64,000 nt of DNA from Atopsyche davidsoni (lineage: Eukaryota > Arthropoda > Insecta > Trichoptera > Hydrobiosidae), in the NCBI GenBank assembly GCA_022113835.1, contig JAILWY010000001.1:558001-622000 (forward strand), read 5' to 3'. Below the pieces are notes generated by a model, which was given only the letters and a program-made list of their open reading frames with translations, searched no databases and was not told the origin of the DNA. The position numbers were made by a program, and so were the translations under genes. Numbering within the stretch: position 1 is the first letter of the stretch; each line of letters starts with the position of its first letter. This document shows, one piece after another, positions 20,150 to 31,435 of the stretch.

Positions 20150-20310
20150 GTATATAAAAAATTGGGTTAATAAAAATGAAGCGTTACACGATAGAACAAC
20201 GTGTCTTCATTATTGAATAATATTTAAAAATAATGAAAGCTTAGCAGCCTTTTAAAACTTTAATGCAAAAATGGCGACAAATTCAAATCTTGAGTTAATT
20301 TTGGGACACC
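20146..20310 (+). mobile_element. Deleted mariner-like element (MITE), copy 2, 5'-truncated
   Basis: The plus-strand interior reads MKRYTIEQRVFIIE followed by an in-frame stop, the same transposase relic as in the copy at 8,552. It then has the same deletion junction (GCAGCCTTTTAAAA) and the right end TTAATTTTGGGACACC. The left inverted repeat is missing. Both copies are followed by TTYATATACTA, so the true end may lie slightly further out. Confidence 0.75.
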
Positions 20311-20399
20311 TTCATATACTAATATAGAGATATTATAAATAAATTTCATTTTATACAGCGTGTAATGTAACATAATTAATAATCTGTTTTCATGATACA

Positions 20400-20670
20400 T
20401 AGGATGAGTTCAGCATTCTGAGCTACTCCCGGTGAGTACAGCGGCGGCTCTGCAAGGGACATGTTCGCGATTCCCTTTGACTCACGTGCACGCAGCAATC
20501 ATTGTGCTAAGATACAATAACCGTTAGCCTGTCAATACTGTTTGCTACGCGGCGATCACAAGGAGGAGATATCGGCAAGGTAATTCGTGGGAACGCTTTG
20601 TTAGACCTGCATGCAGGACGCCATTATCTCGATGTCGGCTCTCTCATTGACGAACGATAAAAATAGAGCT
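20400..20670. other. GC-rich island with E-box
   Basis: A 270-bp block containing CACGTG at 20,483-20,488, GCAATCATTGTGC, CTACGCGGCGATCAC and CGCCATTATCTCGATG. One of the larger islands. No frame. Confidence 0.4.
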
Positions 20671-21064
20671 ATAAAGCGAGTAGAATACTTATGCAATAGC
20701 TTGCCTTGTAATCAAATCGTTATAAATTTTGTATGAAATTAATATTATCACAAATGGCTCGTATATTCACAATTTGCCCTTTAATATACTCACTCAGTGA
20801 TTAGCAAAATCATATGAAATCATTCACAATAGCAGCCGATATATAAACGTACAAATAAATCAAGAAATCGTGAATTTAATATCAAAAATCTATTAAAAAT
20901 ATTGCTTTGTACTTTCTGTTGTTTATTTTATACGACTAAATAATCACAAACTGAAATATGATTTGTGAGGTAAAAAGCTATCACCTTAGAGTATTGTATA
21001 ATATAATTAATTTAAATGACAGTACCACATATTTTGATTATATACGCATTGAATTTCAACCCTT

Positions 21065-21440
21065 CTTCAGAGAATTCATGCGGTGCTGTCTTTTAGACAA
21101 TATGCCAAGCACACGACCAGCGTCAATTACAAAAACATCCCCTAGAATTGTCCAGAACGTTCTAAGTCTTCCGCCCCCGGAAGCAAAAAGATTTAAAATA
21201 AATAAGGGAGGTTCTAACAAACGTTTCCTCACTTAGCATGCAGTCGTACATGCAACCCCTGCACGAGGGTAAGTAAAACGTATGATCACTCGGTAAATAG
21301 TGAGTTTTCACCCCTTAAACCGCCGCCTAAGGGATGTTCGCCTTAGGTTTATATTGTGAGGCTATTCGTTAATCTTAGAAGACATACGAGTTCGTAGCGA
21401 GTTGTGTCGCTTTGTCCAGGTCTCCGAAGGGAATTGCTTC
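21065..21440. other. Large GC-rich island with possible 5' exon
   Basis: Contains ATGCAGTCGTACATGCAACC at 21,238 leading into an excellent splice donor (GAGG|GTAAGT, junction 21,268/21,269), which would give the short peptide start MQSYMQPLHE. It also holds the inverted pair CCTAAGG (21,326) and CCTTAGG (21,341). A 92-residue frame ends at 21,236, just upstream. Either an enhancer-like island or a first exon of an unseen gene. Confidence 0.35.
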
Positions 21441-21969
21441 TTGTTAGATTAAACTCGCTGCATGCATTTGAATAATGATCCCAAATAAATTCGATGCTTA
21501 ATTATACAATAAAGTGCTATCTTGATACAATTTTTTTTAAAATTGTATTATTCGAGATTATGCAAACCTTAAAGGATTTTGGTGAAAATGGAATTTCAAG
21601 CATCGGAAATAATGACAACAATATTTTTATTAAATAAAAGATTCAAGAACTAAACTAAATGACGTAAAATATTTACATAAGCTTTGATAAATACGACTAA
21701 ATTGTTTTCACACACTTTTTGTAAAGTGGTAGGTTATCGGTTACATTTATTTAGCGTGTGTGTATATTTCAACTAAAATAGGAAAATATAATGGCTTACA
21801 ATTTTAAGAAATGTCTTTTTGTTAATCACTGAATAGCTTATTCAGAATTTATGAAAAAAAATTATCATATAAAACTTAGAATATTTGCACATTTTATTGT
21901 ATTTTACAGTTACCGATAAATTTAGACTAGTTTGAAACATATGTACTTGTGTTCCACATAAGGATCTCT

Positions 21970-22160
21970 TATATTTGCCGGCAGTGAGTTCCCATAAGCC
22001 TTTTCGGGACATTTGGCGATGTATCATTCTTACCTCAGAATCCAGACCAAAGGAGATATCGCTGACGAGGGTCACTTCGACATTTTTGGCTTGGAAACTA
22101 ATTTATTGGAAGGAAATTTGCCTTTCTTACATGAGCTCAGGGTTCCAGTGTTATTTGTCC
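21970..22160. other. GC-rich island
   Basis: Moderately GC-rich block (TTTGCCGGCAGTGAG, ATATCGCTGACGAGG). Small frames exist on both strands. On the minus strand GATTCTGAG|GTAAGA resembles a splice donor. No family recognised. Confidence 0.3.
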
Positions 22161-22782
22161 GTTCTCTATACATTTATATCTCTGTTAACATATTATAATA
22201 TATTTGTTTTAATAAATTTCCTACACTCTCTATTTCATAACTAGTTTAGACCTAAATATACATAAAATGATTTCTGTTCTTCTCTAAATTGTGTCTTTTT
22301 TGGAATAGAATTAGAATATATTTTTACATGATTATAACCAAATGTAAATGAGTACCTTAATGGTTTTTGCGTTTTATAAAATAAATAAGTCTTTTGTGGG
22401 AATTCCCGAAATGCTTTATTGTCTTCACAAGAGGAGTGGCCATATTTGGTAAAGTAAATTGGAAATATAGTAAAAGCAAAGAAAGTCAGATCGAATTATG
22501 CCAGAAAAATATATACAAGAAAGGGTTTATATACCCGAACGTTAATTTACTTGAATACGAAATTGGATAGAAAGGGGAATAATTTAATCACATTTCCTCA
22601 TCTGCCCTACAAATCTAGTTTTTGCTTTAGCTTCTTGTCTCCCCTACGTTTTAGCCACTGACCAATTACTGACCAATAAAAAAACAAATTAAAATTTTTA
22701 CCGTTATAATTTTTCTTTTACGTTTACACGTATATTTAACACCAAAAAAATATAAATATAATATTATTGACAGACAGTTGAT

Positions 22783-22955
22783 GGAATACTTCTATGTTTT
22801 TTTTTTACATTTTATTTGTTTTATAGTTAACCGGTTTCGCCGACATTTTTCGTTAGCATTTTCAAATGAATTTCGGTTGAAAATGCGAACGAAACAGTTG
22901 GCGACACCGGTCACCTATAAAATATAAAATGTGAAATAATCACAAAAATATATTT
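22783..22955. mobile_element. Fold-back repeat family, copy 3 (diverged)
   Basis: TTAACCGGTTTCGCCGAC at about 22,828 pairs with GTTGGCGACACCGGTCACC at about 22,898. The inner segment has TTTTCAAATG and GTTGAAAATG complements. The outer arms TTACATTTTATTTGTTTTA and ATAAAATGTGAAATAATC still match imperfectly. Confidence 0.65.
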
Positions 22956-23269
22956 TTTTCAATCACGTTAATGTTGTAAATAAGATTTGGATCATATATT
23001 TTTTTTAAGAAAGGAATAACGAAATGCTTTTCAATTTTTTTCCAGTGATTTAACATATTTTGATTACGAAAATAAAATTAACAATATAAAATAACTTCTT
23101 TCTTGTAAATCATAATAAATATGATGGTTTGGGCTATTTACATGTAGTTATAATGTATAATCGTACATTGACTACGTAAATAAAAATGTATCAATAACTG
23201 AGAGGTATTGAATCTCAAGTATTATGGGGGTATTATATTCATGTTAAGATAACACGATGCCATAAAGCT

Positions 23270-23440
23270 ACAAGTCTCTCAGAGCAACGTTAAAATTACC
23301 AGATCGGTATCAGACGATTTCCCCTTTGATACCAAAGACACCTTATCGGCTCCGGTTAATTATGGAAGCGACTGGGTTGAGGTGACCCGTGTTCCGTGGA
23401 GGATCCCGGGAGAGGATGTAAGATCTTATGTCAGAGGTCC
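23270..23440. other. GC-rich island
   Basis: Contains GGTATCAGACGATTTCCCC, CCGGTTAATTATGGAAGCG (TAATTA core) and GGAGGATCCCGGGAGAGG. Candidate regulatory block. Confidence 0.35.
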
Positions 23441-23984
23441 TGGCATTTCTAGTTTCTGGCGGGTGCTTTGGGAAATCTATTTATAGAAAAGTGATACGGT
23501 TCAAGGGGATCCGAAAATTGAAACAGCTTCCAGTCTCGCAATCCTTCGCTTGTTGCATTTTAAGATTGGAGTTTGTTTTTCATTACAATGCAATAAAAAA
23601 ATATCTTTAACAAAAAGTACGTTGATACGCTGAGTAAGAAAATTATTAAAAATCTATATAACATTGAAAATTTATAAAGATTAAGTGGTTTAAGATATCA
23701 GCTGAGCCAAAACATAAAATTTTAACACGCGTATAAATATGTTTCATTGTGTATATCTAATCACCTATTAAAAATGATGATATAATACATATATTGTCAT
23801 ATTTAAAAAAACATCCTTGAGAGACTGGTAAATTTCGAATGACAATGACAAAAAAAACTAAGATAAAAAATTTACCAAGAAGAAATTTTATTGCTTAATG
23901 TCATAAATTCATAATATGCAAACATAACCTGAAAAAGTGTGGTTTTGTTCAAATAAATAATAAACTAGGTCAGAATATATTTTT

Positions 23985-24200
23985 ACGGGGCGTTTTTCAT
24001 CTAGTTTTTGCGGTACTAAAAGCCAGTTAATCTCAACCCTCATTCCAAAGCTGCCTGAAGCATTAGAGAGGTTAATAGCAGACCGCACGAAAAAAGGAGC
24101 ATCCCTTATTAGCCGGGAAGGCTCCGCAGGAAATGGCGCCATCCGTCTTGGGTGTTGATTTCTTATTACTGTTTGAGCGGCTTAGATGAAATTTCAACCC
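23985..24200. other. GC-rich island
   Basis: TACGGGGCGTTTTTCATC, CCAGTTAATCTCAACC and GCCGGGAAGGCTCCGC stand out. The 77-residue minus-strand frame through it looks like chance. Confidence 0.35.
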
Positions 24201-24664
24201 CTTTAAGGTGCAGTGAAGTGTCGGCTATTGAATGATATGCTGGTTAATACAAAAAAGCTCCGTCAACTTTTTGAAATGTCTGAAAAAGCTATTTACTTAT
24301 GGAATTCGCGATAATCAACATCTAAAGTTTTCATCACTACAAGATTCATTTAATTAAAAAACAAATGTTTATATTTATGTTAGCGTTGTTCATATGTATA
24401 ATTTGAATACTAAAACGAAATACAATATATACAGTCAAAAGGATTTCAATTAAAAGTGATAGAATTTAACTTGCGTCTTTGTATCCTGATTTGTTGCGAG
24501 TGTCAAAAAAGGGGTAAAAAATAAAAATCTTCACAATATATTTATCAAAGCAAATGCTCATGTATATTTGAATCGCTTTATTTTAATTATACTGATAAAA
24601 GCACACATAATTATTTTTAGGTCAAAATGAAATATTTTAAAGTATTTATTAAACTCACAGCAAA

Positions 24665-24990
24665 GGAATCACGGCCCAGCGATTTCTCTAGGACGCGTGA
24701 CGTTTATTGGACAGCGTCTCTCTAGACATTAAACATCCAAAGCGAGCGAATGAAATATTCTTCCAGGTTTCTTTTTTCATAATGTAAGTGATCTCCGGTG
24801 ATTAACGAGGGGCCTCAATCCGCCGGAAACAACAGGCGATCTCCGCTGGACGCGAGGCGACTGGTTGGGGTAATTTGTTCCCTGGCTGGAAGCGTTTGTT
24901 GAAGCTAATTTATCGCCCCGCCATTGGCTTGACAATGAAAAGCATTTGATGGGATTGAGCTCGTTCGCTCTGTTAACTGCTGTTATTTTT
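24665..24990. other. Large GC-rich island, enhancer-like
   Basis: A 325-bp block with GACGCGTGACG, GGTGATTAACGAGGGG, GAGGCGACTGGTTGGGG, and GCTAATTTATCGCCCCGCC followed by GACAATGAAAAGC. Repeated TTTAT/ATTAA cores sit beside CG-rich words. No frame of note. Confidence 0.4.
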
Positions 24991-25225
24991 ATTTATAGCT
25001 GGAGTATTTATTACGGAACTTAGAACTCAATTATATAAATTTTAAATAAACCTATTTAAAAAAAAAATATTTTTAATAACTAGTATTTAAATCTTACTTT
25101 ACAAAAATATCAAATTTTGGTAAAATAAATAAATAAAAATTAAGTTATGGAAACATGTTTTAAAAATAGTCAAACAAAAAATCGTAAAAGAACAATTTTA
25201 TATCAATAAATTTGATAGTCTACTC

Positions 25226-25509
25226 CAGAGGCTCCCAATCTTTTTCGGTTTGCGGCTCTCTAAATAATTGGTTTTTTTAAATTAATACATCAAATTTTTC
25301 AAATTGGAAAACTTTCCTTTTCAAAAGCGATTACTCATTTAATAGCGAAAAATTAAAAATAGATACATACTATTTTCCTTGGGATAAAACAAAATATCTA
25401 ATTTCAACTGTTTCGGTAATCTCTATTGTTTAATTGAATATTTCGCGGCGCCCTTATGACGGCATCTCGGCACCCCGGGGAGCAGCGGCGCACACTTTAG
25501 GAATCACTG
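25226..25509 (+). mobile_element. hAT-type MITE 3 with imperfect 8-bp target duplication
   Basis: A 284-bp element starting CAGAGGCTCCCAATC and ending with the complement of CAGTGATTCCTAAAG. It is flanked by GTCTACTC (25,218-25,225) and GTCTAGTC (25,510-25,517), 7 of 8 identical. The end sequence is of the common hAT type (CAGNGGTTCCCAA). No transposase. Confidence 0.8.
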
Positions 25510-25658
25510 GTCTAGTCTATTTAAGGAGCTATTATATTTTTAAATTTTACAAAAGTATGCTTACGACTATGATCAATCCAATTTTTAGTATATATATTAG
25601 CTTGATAGTTTTTTAAATACTAAAAAATATCTCTTTCACAAGCTTTATTTTATCTGTT

Positions 25659-25663
<5 letters not shown>

Positions 25664-25724
<61 letters not shown>
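25664..25724. repeat. (TA)n microsatellite
   Basis: Uninterrupted TA run of about 60 bases. Confidence 0.95.
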
Positions 25725-25727
<3 letters not shown>

Positions 25728-25754
25728 AAGAATTATATTGCTTTAAGATTATGT

Positions 25755-25865
25755 GCCAGTGAGACTCTGTCGGCCGACGCTGACCGTCCGTATATTTACT
25801 GTTTTATCGGCCATCGGCTGACGGCCGATAAAAACCAGAAAGAGCTGTCATAGATTGTGGGTAGT
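25755..25865. repeat. Inverted-repeat segment with 11-bp hairpin
   Basis: Perfect stem TTTTATCGGCC (25,802-25,812) and GGCCGATAAAA (25,823-25,833) with a 10-base loop, preceded by the small palindrome GTCGGCCGAC. Probably the end of a small transposon. Confidence 0.6.
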
Positions 25866-26002
25866 AAATAAATGAGAATTTGAGTAATCATATTAGTAAT
25901 AATTTAAGTTAAAGTGAAGTGAAGTGGACAATAGACTTTAATTGTCGTTTCTTTACATTTTTAGAGCAACGCCATTGTTTCTGTCAGATCTACGGTTCCC
26001 AG

Positions 26003-26027
26003 GTATATATATATATATATATATATA
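26003..26027. repeat. Short (TA)n tract
   Basis: About 25 bases of TA following GGTTCCCAGG. Confidence 0.9.
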
Positions 26028-27309
26028 CATATGAGATCTATCCTTATTAATTACAACTAAATAAATAAATGATTTCTTTGGTAAAAAAAAATAGAGATAA
26101 ATTGTCTTCGAAAAAATAAATTCTGGTGTAAGTCTAATAACATTTTTTAAAAACTCAACTGTCAGGATTAAACCAAGGTTTGATGGTCAGAGCCAAATTT
26201 TATGTAAATGTGAAATATACAATTATTGTTTGAGTGTTTATTTATCATTTTTAGTTTCACCTTTTAGAAGTTTTATTTTGTGTGAGTATAATATTTTATG
26301 GGTATGTGAACCGCAAAACTATGGTTATTTTTTGTATCCTGACATATTTGAAGCAAACTTTTCCTTTAATGGCTTTAGTTTGCTAAACTTACGCTAAAGA
26401 AAGAAGTTGGAAATAGATTTTATATGTGGAAACTTTTCAGATAATTGGAGAGGCATTTAAAAAAAAAGCTTTTTAAAAGTTAACCGAAAAACTAACGTTT
26501 ACAATCTACAAAAAAAAATTTTTGGCTGAAAATAAATTAATTTGTTTTTTTAAACTTTACATCTGCTTATTAAAAAACAGCATTCAGATGTCATTTTAAA
26601 ACATATTTGTATGTTTAAAATATAATGCATTATAGTATTGAACTGTTCTAATTAATGTAACAATTGCCCCGAAGGGGAGCGTTAGTTTGATCTAGAAATC
26701 GGGACTTAAGATTTAATTAAAAACATAATTACGTTAGTTTTTTTTAATTCTGAGGAAAACACGAGGAGCAAAGTAACGCCAGTTGAAAAAAACTGATTTA
26801 TTATCGTAATTAATTTTCCGCATTACCCTAAGATAACTTCTAAATACAGTGTTAAGTATTTTTATATTATATTTTATTTCATAGATTTAAACCAAATACT
26901 TAAATAAATTTATATTTTCTACTGTGGAATTGAAGGGTTATTGCCAGAGGCTTTTTGCAAAAATGCAAAATCTCATTACGTTCAAGAATACGTTCTAAAA
27001 TGACATTTTATCGATATTATATGCGTTAAGTAAATGTTACAAAATATATCAAACAAATACAATTTACAAATAAATAAAAATAGGAATTGTCCAGTTATGT
27101 TCATAAATTTGGGCAGCCGTCATTCGATGATTTGTTGTATATTAAGTGTTAACCTAACCTAACCCAATAACCTACAAAATTATTATATAAATAGTTTTTG
27201 ATTAATATTTACATTTTCCAAATTTTTATTTGTGTAATTGCATTTTTTTATGAAAATAATGTTTTTTAGAGACTAGAAATAAGTAACTCCTTTTTAGTAA
27301 AAACGTAAA

Positions 27310-27480
27310 TAACGAGACACAGGGCAGCCTCCCCCGAATGAGAAGATAAAAGGCTAATGGGTGGCGGCGAGCCCCGCTGCAGGCCAGATCGCCGAATAAA
27401 TTCGCCCGCGCCGCGGATTATTCACAGCCGCTGCGGGACAGCCGCTCGTACATTCTGCTCTTCGCTAGTGCAGGGGTGAA
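27310..27480. other. GC-rich island sharing a 14-mer with another island
   Basis: Dense CG block (GGTGGCGGCGAGCCCCGC, CGCCCGCGCCGCGGATTATT). CGGGACAGCCGCTC at 27,434-27,447 recurs exactly at 34,215-34,228. GGATTA is an Otx/Bicoid-type core. Confidence 0.4.
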
Positions 27481-28104
27481 GTGGACACATCTATAATAAA
27501 TTAAAACCTACATAAAAACGTACTATCCGCGTGATGTTGTAAAAAAATATGACATATCATTAAAAGAGAATAATTCAAATATTTCATTAAAAATCGCCTT
27601 ATGAGACAGTGGACTTTTAGTTTTTTTAATTTAGTTTAGGAGTATATATTCGCACTGAGGAGGTGTGCATCTAAGACAGATTTTTAATTCGAAAAAAGTA
27701 TATAAAATACATTATAGATTTTTTGACAAATGAAATGAAGGAATTTCAATTAAATATTTTAAATAAAATAAAATAATTTATTAAAAAATAATGGCAAATA
27801 CATTGAATTTACACGTAGAAAAATGTGTAAAGTTTATAAAAGCATTACTTTTTAATAAAACGTAATTATTCATGCTAATTTATTTGAAGAATTAAGAGGT
27901 TCTTAAAATTAAAGCGTATAAAGAGTGATATTGGTTAAATGTCATTAAAACTTTTTTCAAAGACTATTATTTTTTTCTGCAAAAAAAACTGAAAAAACAA
28001 TTTCGTTTTTGTTAATCTATATAACTATCTAATGTGCAACTACAAAGATAACGGAGGTTTCTGTGATATATAGACTATGTGACTAGATACGATGATAGCT
28101 AGTA

Positions 28105-28220
28105 TGTGTCATCTGTTCACTCTTGGATGGATTCGCCTGTCTCCGCCGCCGATACAGAGCGCGCTGGTTTGACTGAATGCACCACGACTTCTATTGTATC
28201 AGAGCTCCGACTGTCATAAA
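28105..28220. other. GC-rich island
   Basis: Contains TCTCCGCCGCCGATACAGAGC and GCGCGCTGG-like words. Non-coding. Confidence 0.3.
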
Positions 28221-28289
28221 ATTAATATACTATAATCTTATACTTTTTTAAAATTACTTCATGAGCATATCTACAATGTAGTGAGAAAT

Positions 28290-28600
28290 ATCTCGAAGCC
28301 AAATTGTAGGCAGTCTTGAAGCGTGGTCATCATGGAAAACTTAGACCAAAGTCAGGCTCATCGTATATTACTGACGCTTAATACTGTTTTTTTAATAAAG
28401 AAAAGAAATTACACATATTTGAACGTGGACGTTTGTATTTTCAGCTAGTATGAAGAAGCGCTGGTCTCGAGCGCCGGCCATTACTCCGCATCGGCCCCGA
28501 TTTATCGCCGCAGTTATTTACGTTCCGCCGCTGATGGCAGTGATGACCAGCGACGGGACAGTCTGTCGAAGACTCCACGCTAACCTATTTACTCGCCGTT
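28290..28600. other. GC-rich island pair
   Basis: A weaker patch (28,290-28,380) and a strong one (28,445-28,600) with GTCTCGAGCGCCGGCC, CCCCGATTTATCGCCGC and AGCGACGGGACAG. ATTTATCGCC (28,500-28,509) also occurs at 24,908. Confidence 0.35.
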
Positions 28601-28819
28601 TTGAAATTTTATAATTAACACCGAAAAAAAATACTTTTAGGATTTTGGTTACTTGTTATATTGTTTTTCCTTTGGAAAACAATTTGATCGTCACGGTAGC
28701 GATATACAAAGCTACCAAAGACTTATTCTTCTTGTGCTTCTGCGATTGCAATCTAAAAAAATAAAATCGAGCAATAATTTTGAACGCAACATAATTATCT
28801 GCTTACCCCTAAATCGAGT

Positions 28820-28955
28820 TGCATTTTTGAGAAGAGAAGCACTTAGGGGAGGCATCCGCTGCAGTGGGTATTCCCCGAGGATTTTATTTTACACTAATCT
28901 TCCCCATAAATGTCTCTCTTGGAGACTTTACTCTGCCGGAGATAAAAACTCCTCT
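28820..28955. other. Moderate GC-rich island
   Basis: GGGGAGGCATCCGCTGCAG, then CCCCATAAATGTC (Abd-B/Caudal-like core) and GTCTC-TCTTG-GAGAC. Two small overlapping frames pass through it without support. Confidence 0.3.
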
Positions 28956-29109
28956 TAATAGTTTTATAACTATCTTTAATACATTTCCAGTTCGAGAATT
29001 CCCCTTTCTTTCTATTTCCAAGAATGAGACGACGCAATGCAATAAAATAGATTTTATTTGGATGTGGTTTATTAGACGTTGTTTACAAAAATAACATGAA
29101 ACAAATACT

Positions 29110-29162
29110 CAAACACACACACACACACACATACACACATACACACATATATATATATATAA
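29110..29162. repeat. Compound (CA)n/(TA)n microsatellite
   Basis: Runs of CA with ATACACA interruptions followed by TATATA. A minus-strand valine/cysteine-rich frame here is a repeat artefact. Confidence 0.9.
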
Positions 29163-29194
29163 ATATGTATATAATTTTTTTTTTTTTGTCTCAG

Positions 29195-29350
29195 ATTCAT
29201 AATCATAAATGAGGTCGTAAATAAGGCGCAAGTACCTGCAGGGTGCACTCCCCGCCAGATCGTGCCTCAGTAATAGCTGGACCGCGGCATCCGGTCCGGG
29301 AAGCTTATCTCCAGGCCAATAGCTTCCGAACCTCAGCTCGCCTACCCATA
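29195..29350. other. GC-rich island with GGACCG/CGGTCC pair
   Basis: GGACCG (29,279) and CGGTCC (29,292) flank CGGCATC. CTCCCCGCCAGATCG and CATAAATGAGGTCG are nearby. Non-coding. Confidence 0.35.
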
Positions 29351-29959
29351 CTGATAAATAGTTCACATTAAATCAAATATTTGTAAATTTATAGTGATAT
29401 AAATTACCAAAGTACACAAATATTATTTTAATTGTAAACAGTATTTATTTGATTTTTAAATATTTTTAAACTATTAAATATATGCAAATGCTCAATGTTT
29501 GAAAGTCTGATTCAGCAAGTACGTCACATTGTTTTACTAAAACAATATTTCTTATAAAGTATATAATAATCTAATTGATCTGTTTTATTGAAATACTGAA
29601 CATAATTAATCCTTGGTTTTAGTTTGAAAAAAAAAATTGTTTTCTGTAGGATATGTTTTGTAAAAATTTCTGAATAAATGTAAAAACTTTATATAATACA
29701 TGTAAGTTTAAATTTTTTTCTTATGCTGAAAAGGCTTATGAAAATATTATTTTAAATTAACAATATAAATTCATTTATTTTTTAAATATCAGTAACACTT
29801 AAGACATATCTTGTATTTTATATAAAAATACATAGTAAAGTCTTTAAAATACTTTTATCAAATAAATTTTGCTCATTTCTTGTTGAATATCTACAACACG
29901 CAGTTTAAAACGAAATTATGAATTTATTTTGAGCAATGTGATTTAAATACTTTGCCTTA

Positions 29960-30155
29960 GATATCAGAGGTCGTAACTCAAATAGCCGACGTCAGATATA
30001 AGAAGAGTACAAGAAAGAGAGACTAGCTTTAAAAGCGAGACAGCGCATTAATTGATGATCACCTGAAGTCGGGCTATTAAGGCTTATCAGTCAGTAATAA
30101 ATGACTTAATGCTCTTAGTATGCTGCTAAGTCCAGGGTGAATGTTTCATTCCTGA
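29960..30155. other. Moderate GC-rich island with homeodomain-type cores
   Basis: AAATAGCCGACGTC, GCATTAATTGATGATCACC and AATAAATGACTTAATGC. Clustered ATTA/TGAT cores suggest a Hox/PBC-type element. Confidence 0.35.
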
Positions 30156-30735
30156 AAAAAACATTTAACTCATATTTTTATGAAACATTTCAGTAACAAT
30201 GGCTATTTCAGTTGTAAAGCTTCAGTTCATTGTAACTTTCGTTTTATTAAATTTTTAAACACTAAGGAAAACCATTGAATATGTGCACAATGAAGATTTT
30301 CTTTAGTACTTTGCTCACGTTTATTTTTCGTGCTATTATGCTTGTTCATATTTTTGTGTTATTAAAAAAATCTTCATGAGCAATGTACAATACACGGACA
30401 GTGAAAAAATTTTTTTTTTAAATTTTCAACTTGAAAAAAAAACTTTCAAATTGAAAAAAAAATCGATTATCAAAATCTAAATTTGTCATAGTTAAGAAAT
30501 ACACAGGTAAAAAAAAAAAACATTACAGTATTGTAGTATTTTAGTATGACAATGTAGAATAAATAAAAATTACAAACAAAAGCTTATTGATAAAAAATAC
30601 GACAATATTTGAAATTATATTATATAATATTATTAAAAAAAGGAGATAAAATAATACATAAATATTGTATGTCTATTTTTGGATTGAACGTCAATCAAAT
30701 GCGTATTTATTACCTATTGCAGGTTTATATTATTT

Positions 30736-30923
30736 ACTAATATAATTAGGCACATTAGTTCACACATAGAAGATGATATAAAGAAATTCTCAGAATAATA
30801 TCATCGTGATTTGTGTGGGATTTGAACCCACAAATCTACAACACACAAATCACGATGATATTTTTCTGAGAATTTCTTTAAATCATATTTTATGTGTGAA
30901 CTAATATGCCTAATTATATTAGT
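30736..30923. repeat. 188-bp palindrome made of head-to-head SINE-like halves
   Basis: Two arms of about 80 bp, nearly identical when inverted, run inward from ACTAATATAATTAGG and GCCTAATTATATTAGT. The centre holds GTGGGATTTGAACCCAC, a tRNA B-box-like motif in minus orientation. The arm body (ATTTCTT...ATGTGTGAAC) resembles the bodies near 3,730 and 43,880. Confidence 0.8.
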
Positions 30924-31119
30924 ACATAAATATTGGGTATATTATAAATCAAGACAATTCCATTAGACTATGTATAAATATTTAAATATTTTTCTACATG
31001 TTATACTAAAAAAAATCATTAAGGTATAATTCATTCCCTATGGATTGAAAAATGTTAGCATCGTTACATAAATTTACGAAAAATATTGCAAAATATCAAA
31101 AGTGTTTAATCTCTAAGGG

Positions 31120-31435
31120 TCCATAATGAACCTCTTAGTATTCGAATCTTCAAACACTCTTTCAATCGACGGTAGTGCTCCGTTCAAAGGTCTCTTCTTC
31201 ACCCTGGAGCAACCCAACTCAGCGTACGCGGGAGCATTCACGGCAGGTCTCCCAAAGAGGCTCTTTGGCTTTTAAGAAGACGGATTTTTCAGCATGTATT
31301 TGTTCTGCCCCGCAGTCCTTTGGTATTCATTAAATAAACCTTTCATCCCTGCCACGGATAATTGGGCTCGTCCTACTTAGCGCCAGTTATTAAATGCGTA
31401 CGAGTCGGCTCAGGCCTCGCAGTGCACTTTTATGG
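31120..31435. other. Large GC-rich island
   Basis: Over 300 bp of balanced composition: AATCGACGGTAGTGC, TCAGCGTACGCGGGAGC, CTCGTCCTACTTAGCGCC and GCGTACGAGTCGGCTC. No frame or splice pair supports coding. Confidence 0.4.

Noticed and set aside
20958..21236. 92-residue plus-strand frame ending KRFKINKGGSNKRFLT
   Set aside because: The second half looks somewhat protein-like, but there is no conserved motif, promoter or splice partner. Kept only as a note beside the possible exon at 21,238.
24908..28509. ATTTATCGCC shared by islands at 24,908 and 28,500
   Set aside because: A 10-mer pair is expected by chance in 64 kb; not enough alone to call a shared site.
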